From: Treponema sp.
Lineage (GTDB): Bacteria > Spirochaetota > Spirochaetia > Treponematales > Treponemataceae
NCBI GenBank assembly: GCA_017935745.1
Contig: JAGBGX010000008.1
Span: 1-64,000, forward strand
Direction: 5' to 3'
DNA: 64,000 nt
In this document: one piece after another, positions 7,433 to 15,520 of the stretch
Position numbering within the stretch: position 1 is the first letter of the stretch
How the letters are laid out: each line of letters begins with the position of its first letter
Translations under genes and position numbers: made by a program
The notes under the pieces: generated by a model
Told to the model about the DNA's origin: nothing
Databases searched by the model: none
The model's input: the letters and a program-made list of their open reading frames with translations, nothing else

Positions 7433-7460
7433 TTGCAAAATTCCAAAAATGATTTATAAT
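7433..7460 (+). promoter_or_regulatory. sigma-70 promoter of glgC
   Basis: TTGCAA (7433-7438) and TATAAT (7455-7460) are separated by 16 bp, about 60 bp upstream of the glgC start. It begins just after the stop codon of the EAL gene, so glgC is probably transcribed separately. Confidence 0.7.
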
Positions 7461-7522
7461 AAATGGAAAGATTTACATTACACGCACGGCATGCTGCTGC
7501 GCATATCGGAGGAATATAACAA

Positions 7523-8815
7523 ATGTCTGCAAAAAAAACAGAAGAGCCGAGAGTCCTGGCTATTATTCTTGGCGGCGGAAAGGGAACAAGGCTGTACCCG
7601 CTCACAAAGGAACGGTCCAAGCCGGCAGTTCCGTTTGGTGGAAAATACCGGATTGTTGACATCCCGATTTCAAACTGCATTAATTCCGGCTACAAGAAAA
7701 TCTACCTCCTGACGCAGTTCAACTCGGCATCGCTTCACCTTCACATCAACAACTCATACAACTTTGACCGCTTTTCCGGCGGATTCGTGGAAATCCTCGC
7801 TGCGGAGCAGACGCTGGAGCACTCAGGATGGTATGAAGGAACGGCAGACGCAGTCCGCAAGAACTTCGGGCATTTCAGGGTGCAGCATCCCACGCACTAT
7901 ATAATCCTTTCAGGCGACCAGCTGTACAAGATGGATCTGAAGGATTTCATGGAAAAACATATTGAAAGCGGCGCGGAAATCACCATTGCGGCAAAGGCTG
8001 TGAACCGCCGCGATGCAACCGGCTTTGGAATCATGCAGGTTGATGACACAAATTCAATCACTGCGTTCATGGAAAAGCCGGCCGCCGACCTCAACATCGA
8101 CTCATGGAAAATCCCTGAAAAATCACGGGGAGACCTGCCGGCTGACCTTGAGTATCTTGCCTCCATGGGAATTTACATTTTCAACGCTTCCGCAATGGAA
8201 GAGCTTTTGAACAATGACAAGACCGACTTCGGCAAGGAAATCATTCCCATGGCAATCAAGTCACGGAAAGTGAGCAGCTACATTTTCAATGACTACTGGG
8301 AAGACATCGGAACAATCCGCTCGTTCTACGAGGCAACGCTCGACCTGACAAATCCTGTTCCGAATTTCACATTCTACGAGGAAACAAAGCCGATTTACAC
8401 GCAGATGAGCAACCTTCCGCCGTGCAAAATCAACAATGCCAACATGACACAGACGCTCGCAAGCGAAGGCTGCGTCATCGAGGACTCGCGCCTGCAAAAG
8501 TCGGTGATCGGAATCCGCTCGATTATAAACGAAGGCTGCGATCTCAAGGGCGTTATCATGATGGGAGCCGACTTCTATGAAACTTCAGAAGAAAAGGCTG
8601 AAAATGCACGGAAAAAAATTCCAAACCTTGGAATCGGAAAGAACTGCAAGATAAACAAGGCAATTATCGACAAGAACGCGCATATCGGCAACAACTGCTG
8701 CATCAATGTAAACGGAAAAACGTATGAAGACGGAGACCACGGGCTTTTCTACAGTTCCGACGGAATCATTGTCATCAGGAAAGGCGCGGTAATCCCGGAC
8801 GGAACCGTAATCTAG
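7523..8815 (+). CDS. glgC: glucose-1-phosphate adenylyltransferase
   Basis: A 430-residue protein that makes ADP-glucose from ATP and glucose-1-phosphate for glycogen synthesis. Seen motifs: GGGKGTRLYPLT near residue 17, the lysine-bearing ERSKPAVPFGGKYRIVD, SGDQLYKMD, and the C-terminal left-handed beta-helix with GIRSIINEGCDLKGVIMMGAD. The full length is standard for GlgC. The ATG at 7523 has GGAGG upstream. It stands alone with its own promoter and a terminator at 8881-8943. A GlgD-like partner is not in the window. Confidence 0.93.
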   Translation: MSAKKTEEPRVLAIILGGGKGTRLYPLTKERSKPAVPFGGKYRIVDIPISNCINSGYKKIYLLTQFNSASLHLHINNSYNFDRFSGGFVEILAAEQTLEHSGWYEGTADAVRKNFGHFRVQHPTHYIILSGDQLYKMDLKDFMEKHIESGAEITIAAKAVNRRDATGFGIMQVDDTNSITAFMEKPAADLNIDSWKIPEKSRGDLPADLEYLASMGIYIFNASAMEELLNNDKTDFGKEIIPMAIKSRKVSSYIFNDYWEDIGTIRSFYEATLDLTNPVPNFTFYEETKPIYTQMSNLPPCKINNANMTQTLASEGCVIEDSRLQKSVIGIRSIINEGCDLKGVIMMGADFYETSEEKAENARKKIPNLGIGKNCKINKAIIDKNAHIGNNCCINVNGKTYEDGDHGLFYSSDGIIVIRKGAVIPDGTVI

Positions 8816-8829
8816 CTTTCCGCCGAAAT

Positions 8830-8853
8830 GCTGCCCGCTGCACATCGGGCAGC
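8830..8853. other. perfect stem-loop after glgC
   Basis: GCTGCCCG (8830-8837) pairs with CGGGCAGC (8846-8853) across an 8-nt loop. No T tract follows on either strand, so it may protect 3' ends rather than terminate. It lies in the gap between convergent glgC and rho. Confidence 0.4.
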
Positions 8854-8880
8854 CCTGCACAGCGGCATCTTACGCAACAC

Positions 8881-8943
8881 AGCCTTGCAAGCGGGAATAT
8901 CCTCATGGCTCATGAAGATTCTCTCTGCAAGGCTACATTTTTT
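8881..8943 (+). terminator. terminator of glgC
   Basis: AGCCTTGCA (8881-8889) pairs with TGCAAGGCT (8926-8934), with a small CATG/CATG hairpin in the long loop, and six T follow at 8938-8943. The loop is long, but the 9-bp perfect stem and U tract support termination of glgC before the convergent rho gene. Confidence 0.5.
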
Positions 8944-8987
8944 CCGTGCGGAAGCTAAGCGCCCCGATGCTCCTGCGCCGGAGCCGT

Positions 8988-10814
8988 TCATTCCTCCGCA
9001 ACTGCTCCGCCTGGATTCATGGATGCAAGGAACGCCTCGTTGTCCTTTGTCTTGCGCATCTTGTCCCGTATAAGCTCAAGCATGTCGGCATCTTCCATAG
9101 GATTCAGAACCTTGCGCAGAATCCACATCCGCTGAAGCTCTCCTTCCTTCAGCAGAAGCTCTTCCTTTCTTGTCCCTGACTTCTTGATGTTGATGGCAGG
9201 AAACAGACGGCGTTCAGCAAGCTTCCGGTCAAGATCGATTTCACTGTTGCCGGTTCCCTTGAACTCCTCAAAGATAACTTCATCCATCCTGCTGCCTGTT
9301 TCAATGAGCGCAGTTGAAATAATCGTCAGCGAGCCGCCTTCCTCAATATTCCGCGCAGCTCCAAAAAAGCGCTTCGGCTTGTGGAGCGCGTTCGAGTCAA
9401 CTCCTCCTGAAAGAACCTTTCCCGAAGTCGGAACCGTCTGGTTGTACGCACGTGCAAGGCGCGTAATGGAGTCCAGGAAAATGACAACGTCCCGCTTATG
9501 CTCAACAAGACGCTTCGCCTTTTCCAGCACCATTTCCGCAACCTGAACATGGCGGGTCGCCTGCTCATCAAATGTAGAGGAAATCACTTCGGCATGAATC
9601 GAACGCTCCATTTCAGTCACTTCCTCAGGGCGCTCGTCAATCAGCAGAACAATCAGGTAGACTTCAGGATTGTTTGCCGTTATGGCGTTTGCAATTTTCT
9701 GCATGAGGATTGTCTTGCCGGCTTTCGGAGGCGCAACAATCAGAAGGCGCTGACCTTTTCCAATCGGCGCAAACAGATCGACAATGCGCGTGCTCAGCTC
9801 CGAAGAAACAGTCTCAAGGCGAAGCTTTTCATTCGGATAAAGCGGCGTAAGGTTTTCAAAGGGAACCCGCGTCTGGGCGACATACGGATCTTCAAAATTG
9901 ACCGTTTCAATCCGAAGCAGCGCAAAGAATTTCTCGCCTTCCTTCGGGCTGCGGGTCTGGCCGTAAATCGTATCGCCTGTCTTTAAATTGAACAGCCGTA
10001 TCTGGCTTGGCGAAATGTAGATGTCGTCAGGTCCCGGCAGATATGAATTCTGCGGACTCCTGAGAAAGCCGTATCCGTCCGGCAGAATTTCCAGGGCGCC
10101 GGAAGCAAAAATGATTCCGCCATGCTCTGTATGCGCGCGCAGAATGGAAAAAATCAGATCCTGCTTTTTCATCGGAGCCATTTCATCTGCCGAAATTCCG
10201 TACTGAAGCCCCAGATCCCGCAGCTCGGGCATGCTCTTTTTTGTAAGGTCATTTATCAAAAGGCGGGGCTTTGACTCATATTCCTCGGGATTTTCAATTT
10301 TCTGAGCTGCCTGGACTGCCTCCAGCCGGGCCTGCAAATTCTTTTCGTAATTGGTATTGTTATACCGTCCGTTTGCATAGCGCCTGCCGCTGTACCTGCT
10401 GTTCCCGTTCCAACGGCGGCTGCTGTTGCTGTTGTCATAGCGGGGCCGCTGCTGATGCATCTGCCGCTCTTCCTGAAAACCGGCCGCAGAAAATTCTCCA
10501 GAGGCATGGATGTCCTGCGGCTGCGCGGCCGGTTCCGCTTCATTTTGGAAAGGCTGCTCAGCCTGCATTCCGCTCTCCGCAGCTGCAGTTTCCTGCTGAA
10601 CGCAGCCCTCCGGCTCAGAAACTGCATCCTCAGCCCTGTCATGCTCCGGCGCTTTTTTTACAACCCGCCGCCTTCTCACCTTCGGCTGGCTTTTTTCATC
10701 CTTGCCTTCTGCCGGATCGCACTGCCCGCTTTCTTCAGCCTGAGCAGAAATTTCATCTGTCTCCAGCTGATCCTCTGCCGTTCCGTCTGAACTGCGGCGT
10801 CTAATAATTGCCAT
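8988..10814 (-). CDS. rho: transcription termination factor Rho with long disordered N-terminus
   Basis: A 608-residue RNA-dependent ATPase helicase that ends transcripts. The catalytic part is normal: Rho_N-type segment (about 182-215), cold-shock-like RNA-binding domain with GYGFLR (about 247), Walker A APPKAGKT (361-368), a DERPEEV Walker B region and the C-terminal ring contacts. It is about 190 residues longer than E. coli Rho. The extra N-terminus is charged and then rich in N, R, G, S and Y ([19 protein letters not shown]). The ATG at 10814 is preferred over an upstream GTG because GTGGAG sits 6 bases before it. Strong promoter at 11011-11040, with a leader of about 190 nt. Confidence 0.95.
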   Translation of the reverse strand: MAIIRRRSSDGTAEDQLETDEISAQAEESGQCDPAEGKDEKSQPKVRRRRVVKKAPEHDRAEDAVSEPEGCVQQETAAAESGMQAEQPFQNEAEPAAQPQDIHASGEFSAAGFQEERQMHQQRPRYDNSNSSRRWNGNSRYSGRRYANGRYNNTNYEKNLQARLEAVQAAQKIENPEEYESKPRLLINDLTKKSMPELRDLGLQYGISADEMAPMKKQDLIFSILRAHTEHGGIIFASGALEILPDGYGFLRSPQNSYLPGPDDIYISPSQIRLFNLKTGDTIYGQTRSPKEGEKFFALLRIETVNFEDPYVAQTRVPFENLTPLYPNEKLRLETVSSELSTRIVDLFAPIGKGQRLLIVAPPKAGKTILMQKIANAITANNPEVYLIVLLIDERPEEVTEMERSIHAEVISSTFDEQATRHVQVAEMVLEKAKRLVEHKRDVVIFLDSITRLARAYNQTVPTSGKVLSGGVDSNALHKPKRFFGAARNIEEGGSLTIISTALIETGSRMDEVIFEEFKGTGNSEIDLDRKLAERRLFPAINIKKSGTRKEELLLKEGELQRMWILRKVLNPMEDADMLELIRDKMRKTKDNEAFLASMNPGGAVAEE

Positions 10815-11010
10815 ACAACACTCCACTTACCATAATATTCATAACGAAAAATTCCAAAAACTGCGGATAATCTGCATGCAAAGCACACGCCGCATGCTGC
10901 CTGAGCACAAGAAAAAGACACGCGTGCCTTACATCCATAATTAAAGAAAATATTTTCCGGAAATTATACAAAGAATAAAGTCACTTTCAGCAAAAAAAAT
11001 CAGATGTTTT

Positions 11011-11040
11011 ATTATAACCGAAAAACAGCTGCCTTGTCAA
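11011..11040 (-). promoter_or_regulatory. rho: strong sigma-70 promoter of rho
   Basis: On the minus strand TTGACA (11040-11035) and TATAAT (11016-11011), both perfect matches, are separated by 18 bp. The start codon of rho is about 190 bp downstream, leaving a long leader; Rho genes are often autoregulated through such leaders, which is inference here. The stretch 10815-11010 contains no gene. Confidence 0.8.
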
Positions 11041-11049
11041 GAAAAAAAA

Positions 11050-11466
11050 TTACCGCGCCTCGTTTGTCTGCATCACCAGAGACTTTTTGTATTCATCTGA
11101 AGCAACTGAAAACAGATCTGCTGAAGGAATTTCATCAACCATTGAAACTTTTCCTTCAAATTCAACTCCGTCTGCAACACGCAGCCGGGCAGCCTTTATG
11201 TCTCCGCTCACCTTGCTTCCGGCACACAGCTCTATGCGTTCCTTTGCCTCAAGGTTTCCCGTTACCTGCCCGGAAACAACGATTGAATCCGCCTTTATGA
11301 TGTCAACAGTGCAGACTGCTGATTTTTCTATCTCCAGGCTGCCGGACGCATTGACAGTTCCATGGAATTTCCCGGTAATGACAAGATTGTCTGAAAATTC
11401 CAGAACACCGTCAAATTCCGTTTCCTGCCCAAAGACAGTCATATTTCTGCTGGATTTTTCCGGCAT
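11050..11466 (-). CDS. bactofilin
   Basis: A 138-residue polymer-forming cytoskeletal protein of the bactofilin (DUF583) family. Its core repeats short beta-helix turns, such as FDGVLEFSDNLVITGKF, SIVVSGQVTGNL and KVSGDIKAARLRVADGV. N- and C-terminal tails are short. Bactofilins form nucleotide-independent filaments and help shape cells or place wall enzymes. The gene follows HU in a block of housekeeping genes and precedes rho, whose own promoter starts just after its stop codon. Confidence 0.9.
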   Translation of the reverse strand: MPEKSSRNMTVFGQETEFDGVLEFSDNLVITGKFHGTVNASGSLEIEKSAVCTVDIIKADSIVVSGQVTGNLEAKERIELCAGSKVSGDIKAARLRVADGVEFEGKVSMVDEIPSADLFSVASDEYKKSLVMQTNEAR

Positions 11467-11515
11467 AATTCACCTCTCACTTTTGAAAACTGCAAGGCAG
11501 CTGCTTTGCATGCCA

Positions 11516-11842
11516 TCAGCAGCTTGTGCCGGAACTTTCTTCAACCGGCAGGCTAAGCAACGCTTTTTTTAATTCCTGGCCGGAACGGAACGCGACAACA
11601 TAGTGAGACGCAACAGAAAGCCGCTGCCCCGTCTTAGGATTCCGGGCATTTTCCCTGCCCTTTCTCAGGCGGGGCTCAAAAGTCCCGAAACCGCGCAGCT
11701 CAATCGTATTTCCGTTCTTAAGAGATTCCTTCAGCTGGTCAAACAGACTTTCAATGACGGCCTGAACAACACGCTTTTCGCATCTTGTCTTTTCATAGAC
11801 TGACTCGAGCAGATCGTTCTTTGTAACTTTTTTTGAACACAT
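11516..11842 (-). CDS. hup: HU/IHF family DNA-binding protein
   Basis: A 108-residue nucleoid protein. The beta-arm motif GFGTFEPRLRKGRENARNPKTG is standard for HU, preceded by IELR and followed by VAFRSGQELK. A C-terminal extension (LPVEESSGTSC) adds about 12 residues over the 90-95 usual for HU. It bends DNA without strong sequence preference. It lies between rpsT and the bactofilin gene, and a stem-loop at 11872-11894 separates it from rpsT. Confidence 0.9.
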   Translation of the reverse strand: MCSKKVTKNDLLESVYEKTRCEKRVVQAVIESLFDQLKESLKNGNTIELRGFGTFEPRLRKGRENARNPKTGQRLSVASHYVVAFRSGQELKKALLSLPVEESSGTSC

Positions 11843-11871
11843 TCCCGCACCACAAAATATAAATGCTCACC

Positions 11872-11894
11872 GGATGCTGAAAGCAACAGCATCC
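11872..11894. other. stem-loop between rpsT and the HU gene
   Basis: GGATGCTG (11872-11879) pairs perfectly with CAGCATCC (11887-11894). No T run follows on the minus strand. It could reduce read-through or set relative expression of rpsT and HU. Confidence 0.4.
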
Positions 11895-11906
11895 TCTTTA
11901 GAAAGC

Positions 11907-12182
11907 TTATTTTGCAGCTGCAAACGTTTTATTGTACAGATGAGCCATGCGGCTTTTCTTGCGTGAGCAAGAATTAAGCTTGATGACTCCCTTGCGGTAT
12001 GCATTGTCAAGCTCAGAGTGCAAAACCTTGAGCTTTTCCTCAGCAAGCGGCTGATCTTTCTTCTGAACAGCCTCCAAGTATTTGCGTGCGCTTGTATGAA
12101 TCCGGGACTTAACCGCCTTGTTGCGCATCCTGCGAACTTCGCTCTGTCTGTGTCTTTTTTCTGCAGATGATCTTCCTGCCAC
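11907..12182 (-). CDS. rpsT: 30S ribosomal protein S20
   Basis: A 91-residue basic protein with the S20 pattern SAEKRHRQSEVRRMRNKAVKSR and a C-terminal KGVIKLNSCSRKKSRMA. It binds 16S rRNA. The start is GTG at 12182, supported by GGAGG six bases upstream (TATCCA spacer). In E. coli rpsT uses a weak start in autoregulation, and a GTG here is consistent with that but not evidence for it. The gene follows the zinc-ribbon gene across a terminator-like hairpin. Confidence 0.95.
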   Translation of the reverse strand: MAGRSSAEKRHRQSEVRRMRNKAVKSRIHTSARKYLEAVQKKDQPLAEEKLKVLHSELDNAYRKGVIKLNSCSRKKSRMAHLYNKTFAAAK

Positions 12183-12214
12183 TGGATACCTCCATTTAAA
12201 TGCTATAAAACTGA

Positions 12215-12264
12215 AAAAGCCTGTGCAGCTGCATTGAGCGCATTTAACTGAACTTCAGGCTTTT
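12215..12264 (-). terminator. terminator-like hairpin after the zinc-ribbon gene
   Basis: AAAAGCCTG (12215-12223) pairs with CAGGCTTTT (12256-12264), with a GCAGCTGC palindrome in the loop. On the minus strand the descending arm ends in five T. Some read-through to rpsT is plausible because no other strong promoter for rpsT was seen. Confidence 0.55.
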
Positions 12265-12268
12265 GAAC

Positions 12269-12442
12269 TTATTTAAAGTCCTTCGGTCTGCGTTCCATGC
12301 GCTTGCACTTCTGGCATTCCGCAAGATTCTTGAGCTTTCCGTTTTCAAAAAACGTCTTCATCACAATTTCGCCGCCACAATCAGGACAAATAAATTTCTG
12401 TGTCGCTACGGTTGTGCGGGAGTTCTTGCTGGCTCCGGCCAT
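12269..12442 (-). CDS. small zinc-ribbon protein
   Basis: A 57-residue basic protein with two cysteine pairs, CPDC (Cys19, Cys22) and CQKC (Cys43, Cys46), forming a likely zinc ribbon. The start at 12442 has GGAGGAAAAGA immediately upstream. It is similar in style to small ribosomal-protein-like zinc ribbons, but it is not L31, L32 or L33 by its motifs, and I do not assign a function. It is the first gene after a strong promoter and precedes rpsT, so a translation-related role is a reasonable guess. Confidence 0.75.
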   Translation of the reverse strand: MAGASKNSRTTVATQKFICPDCGGEIVMKTFFENGKLKNLAECQKCKRMERRPKDFK

Positions 12443-12481
12443 TCTTTTCCTCCATAACTAGATTTCTTTGTATGTTCTAGA

Positions 12482-12511
12482 AATATACCCGATTTTTTAT
12501 CCATGTGTCAA
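12482..12511 (-). promoter_or_regulatory. sigma-70 promoter of the zinc-ribbon/rpsT/HU block
   Basis: On the minus strand TTGACA (12511-12506) and TATATT (12487-12482) are separated by 18 bp. The zinc-ribbon start codon is 40 bp downstream. Confidence 0.75.
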
Positions 12512-12571
12512 GAACAGAAAGCCATTTCCTCTTGAAAATTATAAAGAATCTGGCGGCAGCGTCTGCGCGCA

Positions 12572-13336
12572 TCAGACATCCAGAGATGCAGCAGGAAGGC
12601 TTCTCCACTTGTCAAGCTGCTCCTGTATCAGCCGGGCAGCCTCATGCAGAACGTGCTTTTCCTCTTCCTTTGACTGCGGACACGGAAACACCCTGAGCAC
12701 CTTCACACGGTAGGCGCCGCGGTGCAGGCTTGTGATGATTGAGCCAAGGCTCGAAATCTTCCAGCCGCCGTCAAGGGCGCAGACTGCAACAGGAAGCCTG
12801 GCGCTTTCTGAAAGCCTGCGGAAGCCTGCGGCGTAAAATGTCCCGAGCTTTCCGTCCTTGCTTCTTGTGCCTTCCGGGAAAATAACGGGAATCTGATTGT
12901 TCTGAATGACGCGGCGGGAAAACCTGTCTATGGCTGTCATTGCCACGGACGGACTTCCGCGCCGGGGAATCATGCAGTGCCCCTGGCTCCTGAGCATCTT
13001 GCCGACCATGGGAACACTGGAAAGGGAATCCTTGGCGACAAACCGCGTCCTCGTTCCGCCAAAGTACTTCAGGTACACAACAATGTCAAAAAGGCTCTGG
13101 TGGTTTGAGACAACGGAAAACTGGGCAGGAAGAAGCGCAAGGCTTTCCCTGTCTCCGAGAAAATGAAATTTCCTGTAAAAGCTGAGGAGAGCAAAGACAA
13201 TCCGCGCGCATCTGCATGTAATATAATCCGACCAGAAGAGAGCCGCCTTCCTGCTGAACGGATAGACAATGCACAGCATCAGGGCAGGAAGAACGACTTC
13301 CCCAAAGCAAAAAAAGATTGTAATGAACCCAAGCAT
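12572..13336 (-). CDS. plsC: 1-acyl-sn-glycerol-3-phosphate acyltransferase
   Basis: A 254-residue membrane enzyme that acylates lysophosphatidic acid to phosphatidic acid. Hydrophobic N-terminus, the catalytic NHQSLFD box (His79, Asp84) and the substrate box FPEGTRSKDG are all present. Length and motif spacing are normal for PlsC. It starts 27 bp after the GH53 gene, so the two may be cotranscribed although their functions are unrelated. Confidence 0.88.
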   Translation of the reverse strand: MLGFITIFFCFGEVVLPALMLCIVYPFSRKAALFWSDYITCRCARIVFALLSFYRKFHFLGDRESLALLPAQFSVVSNHQSLFDIVVYLKYFGGTRTRFVAKDSLSSVPMVGKMLRSQGHCMIPRRGSPSVAMTAIDRFSRRVIQNNQIPVIFPEGTRSKDGKLGTFYAAGFRRLSESARLPVAVCALDGGWKISSLGSIITSLHRGAYRVKVLRVFPCPQSKEEEKHVLHEAARLIQEQLDKWRSLPAASLDV

Positions 13337-13363
13337 GATGCAAGTATACCGTTTTGCCTTCCT

Positions 13364-15373
13364 TTATTCAACAAGAAGAAGATTCACATCGTCCATGACA
13401 ATCCATGCTCCGTTTGCACCGCTGCCAGAATCAAATTCAGCCTGTATGCGGGCGCTGACTGTCACAGACTGCGTGTCTGCATCAACTTTTATAGAAGGAA
13501 TTTCAGCACGGAAGAACTGCTTCCAGACATTCGGGATTTCCACAGGAGACACAAATTCCTGCGTGATTCCGTTCTTTGCACGGATGGAAACGCGCAGCTG
13601 CGTTTCTGTCGGATTCTGTATTCCGGTGCCTTCAAACGAAGCAAAGCACTTGTATGTTCCCGCAGCCAGGCCGGAAACGCTCTGTGAGACGGTAAAGTCA
13701 TAGCCGTCAGCTTCCCATGCGGTCAGATAGCACACGCCTTCCTTTGCGTTCTGATTGTTCCTGTCAACTTTCGGATTTCCTTTTCCCAGCGGATTTTCTA
13801 CTGTCCAGCCGGAAAGATCGCCCGTCTCAAAGCCGCCGTTCTGAAGAAAGTTGCTTGCAGAGACAGTCACCGTGCATCTTGCAGTCCGCCCGTTTTTGAG
13901 CCTGCCTGAAACAGCATACTCGCCGAAGTCAGGGCTTCCAAGGACAGCTTCAGCCTGCGCCTTGTCCCATTCGACTTCCTCGTCCTTTTCGGTGCCGTCA
14001 TTGTATGTGACTTTCACTGTCCGCGGAAGCTCTCCCTTTTTTCCGAATGCAAAGGTGACGCCCGGGGATTCAATGCGCACAACGTTCAGCTTTCCCTTGG
14101 AGCCGGTCCGCGCATACTTGAACACATTGACAGACTCAAGGCACTTTCCGTCAAAGTCAAAGAGCGCCTGGTTGTCCCATGTGCCTCCGTTGCGTGCAGA
14201 GCGGACTTCCCTGTCGTACTCGGCGGCATACGAGCTTGCCCAGCCGCTTCCGAATGTTTCCCATGCGCGGAAGTTTCCGTCAAGGACAGCCTGCGCGTCA
14301 GGCGCATCGGGATCATAGCGGCGCACAGGAATCCACGCAGGCTCCCAGTAAAAGACGCCGATGCCCTTCTTTACATTCGCCACCGCCTCAATGACATCGC
14401 GCACTGCAATCGCCTGCCCTTCAACGCTGAGCGGATAATTGAATTCCTGGTTTGCGGACATGCTCGACACAACGTTTCCAAAGCCGTCTCCGTCTTCGTC
14501 CGTGAACGGATACGATGTCTCTGCAACCATGACTTTTTTGCCGTAGAGATTTGAAATCTTGCGCAAAATCATCGAAAGCTTCTTTACATCTCCATGCCAG
14601 TACGGATAGTACGAAGTCGCCAGAATATCATAGTCCGCGCCGTATTTTTCAAGGAGCGAACATTTGTGCTCAAGGTACCCTTCAGAAAGCGGATCCGTGT
14701 AATGGATGACAATCTGTATTCCGCTGTCAAAATTCCGGACGGCCTCGCACCCGGCCTTTACAAGCGAATACACTTCACCGTCAAAAATTTCACCGGCCAT
14801 TCCGTTGTTTATCTCGTTTCCGACCTGAACCATCGTAACGTTCACGCCGCTGTCCTTCAGTTTTTTCAGGCTTGCTGAAGTGAATTCCGCAAGCGCCGCC
14901 TTTTTCTGCTCAACGGAAAAATTCTTCCATGCCTTTGGCGCAGTCTGCTTATTCGGATCCGCCCAGAAATCAGAATAATGGAAGTCAATCAGAACGCCCA
15001 TGCCGGCCTGCGTTGCGCGCTTTCCGATTTTCACCGCAGCTTCAATGCCGTTGTTTCCGCCGCCGTAGCCGTTTCCGTCCGCATTGTACGGATCGTTCCA
15101 GACACGGATTCGCACAGCATTTACGCCGCCTTCCTTCAGAAGCTCTATCGGATCCGCCTTTTTTCCGCGCGCATCATAGAACGACGCGCCGCTTTCTTCA
15201 ACAGAAACAAGGGAAGAAACATCAGCTCCCATAATAAAATCGTCTGAAAGCCGCTCCACAGGAAGAACCGTTATCGCCTCCGCACCGCCTTGCCGCGAAG
15301 CCGTGCATGACAAGCCGGAAAACGCAGAAGCGCAGACAGAAAGAACCGCCATTCCCTTACCAAGACATTTCAT
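13364..15373 (-). CDS. lipoprotein endo-beta-1,4-galactanase (GH53) with C-terminal binding module
   Basis: A 669-residue surface or periplasmic enzyme that cuts beta-1,4-galactan side chains of pectin. The lipobox is SGLSC (Cys23). The GH53 domain (about 45-400) shows RIRVWNDPYN, the acid/base Glu187 in VQVGNEINNG and the nucleophile Glu285 in VMVAETSYPF. A bacterial Ig-like segment follows (about 430-510). A C-terminal carbohydrate-binding jelly roll starts NGGFETGDLSGW (about 515-669), resembling CBM4/9/22- or CBM61-type modules. It is transcribed from its own promoter (15425-15453), with a possible operator. It indicates growth on plant cell wall pectin. Confidence 0.9.
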   Translation of the reverse strand: MKCLGKGMAVLSVCASAFSGLSCTASRQGGAEAITVLPVERLSDDFIMGADVSSLVSVEESGASFYDARGKKADPIELLKEGGVNAVRIRVWNDPYNADGNGYGGGNNGIEAAVKIGKRATQAGMGVLIDFHYSDFWADPNKQTAPKAWKNFSVEQKKAALAEFTSASLKKLKDSGVNVTMVQVGNEINNGMAGEIFDGEVYSLVKAGCEAVRNFDSGIQIVIHYTDPLSEGYLEHKCSLLEKYGADYDILATSYYPYWHGDVKKLSMILRKISNLYGKKVMVAETSYPFTDEDGDGFGNVVSSMSANQEFNYPLSVEGQAIAVRDVIEAVANVKKGIGVFYWEPAWIPVRRYDPDAPDAQAVLDGNFRAWETFGSGWASSYAAEYDREVRSARNGGTWDNQALFDFDGKCLESVNVFKYARTGSKGKLNVVRIESPGVTFAFGKKGELPRTVKVTYNDGTEKDEEVEWDKAQAEAVLGSPDFGEYAVSGRLKNGRTARCTVTVSASNFLQNGGFETGDLSGWTVENPLGKGNPKVDRNNQNAKEGVCYLTAWEADGYDFTVSQSVSGLAAGTYKCFASFEGTGIQNPTETQLRVSIRAKNGITQEFVSPVEIPNVWKQFFRAEIPSIKVDADTQSVTVSARIQAEFDSGSGANGAWIVMDDVNLLLVE

Positions 15374-15390
15374 AAAACCTCCAGAAGAAG

Positions 15391-15410
15391 ATCAGTCAAC
15401 ACGCACTGAT
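15391..15410. promoter_or_regulatory. candidate operator of the GH53 gene
   Basis: The inverted repeat ATCAGT-N8-ACTGAT (15391-15396, 15405-15410) lies just downstream of the GH53 -10 box and would overlap the initial transcribed bases, a repressor-like position. No regulator gene is adjacent. Confidence 0.35.
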
Positions 15411-15424
15411 TATTCACGTTGATT

Positions 15425-15453
15425 ATTATACCGCACATTATTACAGAAAGCAA
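15425..15453 (-). promoter_or_regulatory. sigma-70 promoter of the GH53 gene
   Basis: On the minus strand TTGCTT (15453-15448) and TATAAT (15430-15425) are 17 bp apart, about 50 bp before the start codon. Confidence 0.65.
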
Positions 15454-15463
15454 GATTTAAAAT

Positions 15464-15499
15464 AAAAAAATCCCGCACAATCTAAAAAGATCTGCGGGA
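15464..15499 (-). terminator. terminator of the SPOR-protein gene
   Basis: TCCCGCA (15471-15477) pairs with TGCGGGA (15493-15499), with GATC-type pairing inside. On the minus strand the hairpin is followed by seven T. It lies 22 bp after the stop codon. Confidence 0.8.
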
Positions 15500-15520
15500 C
15501 ACAGGGAAAATGAAATCTGC

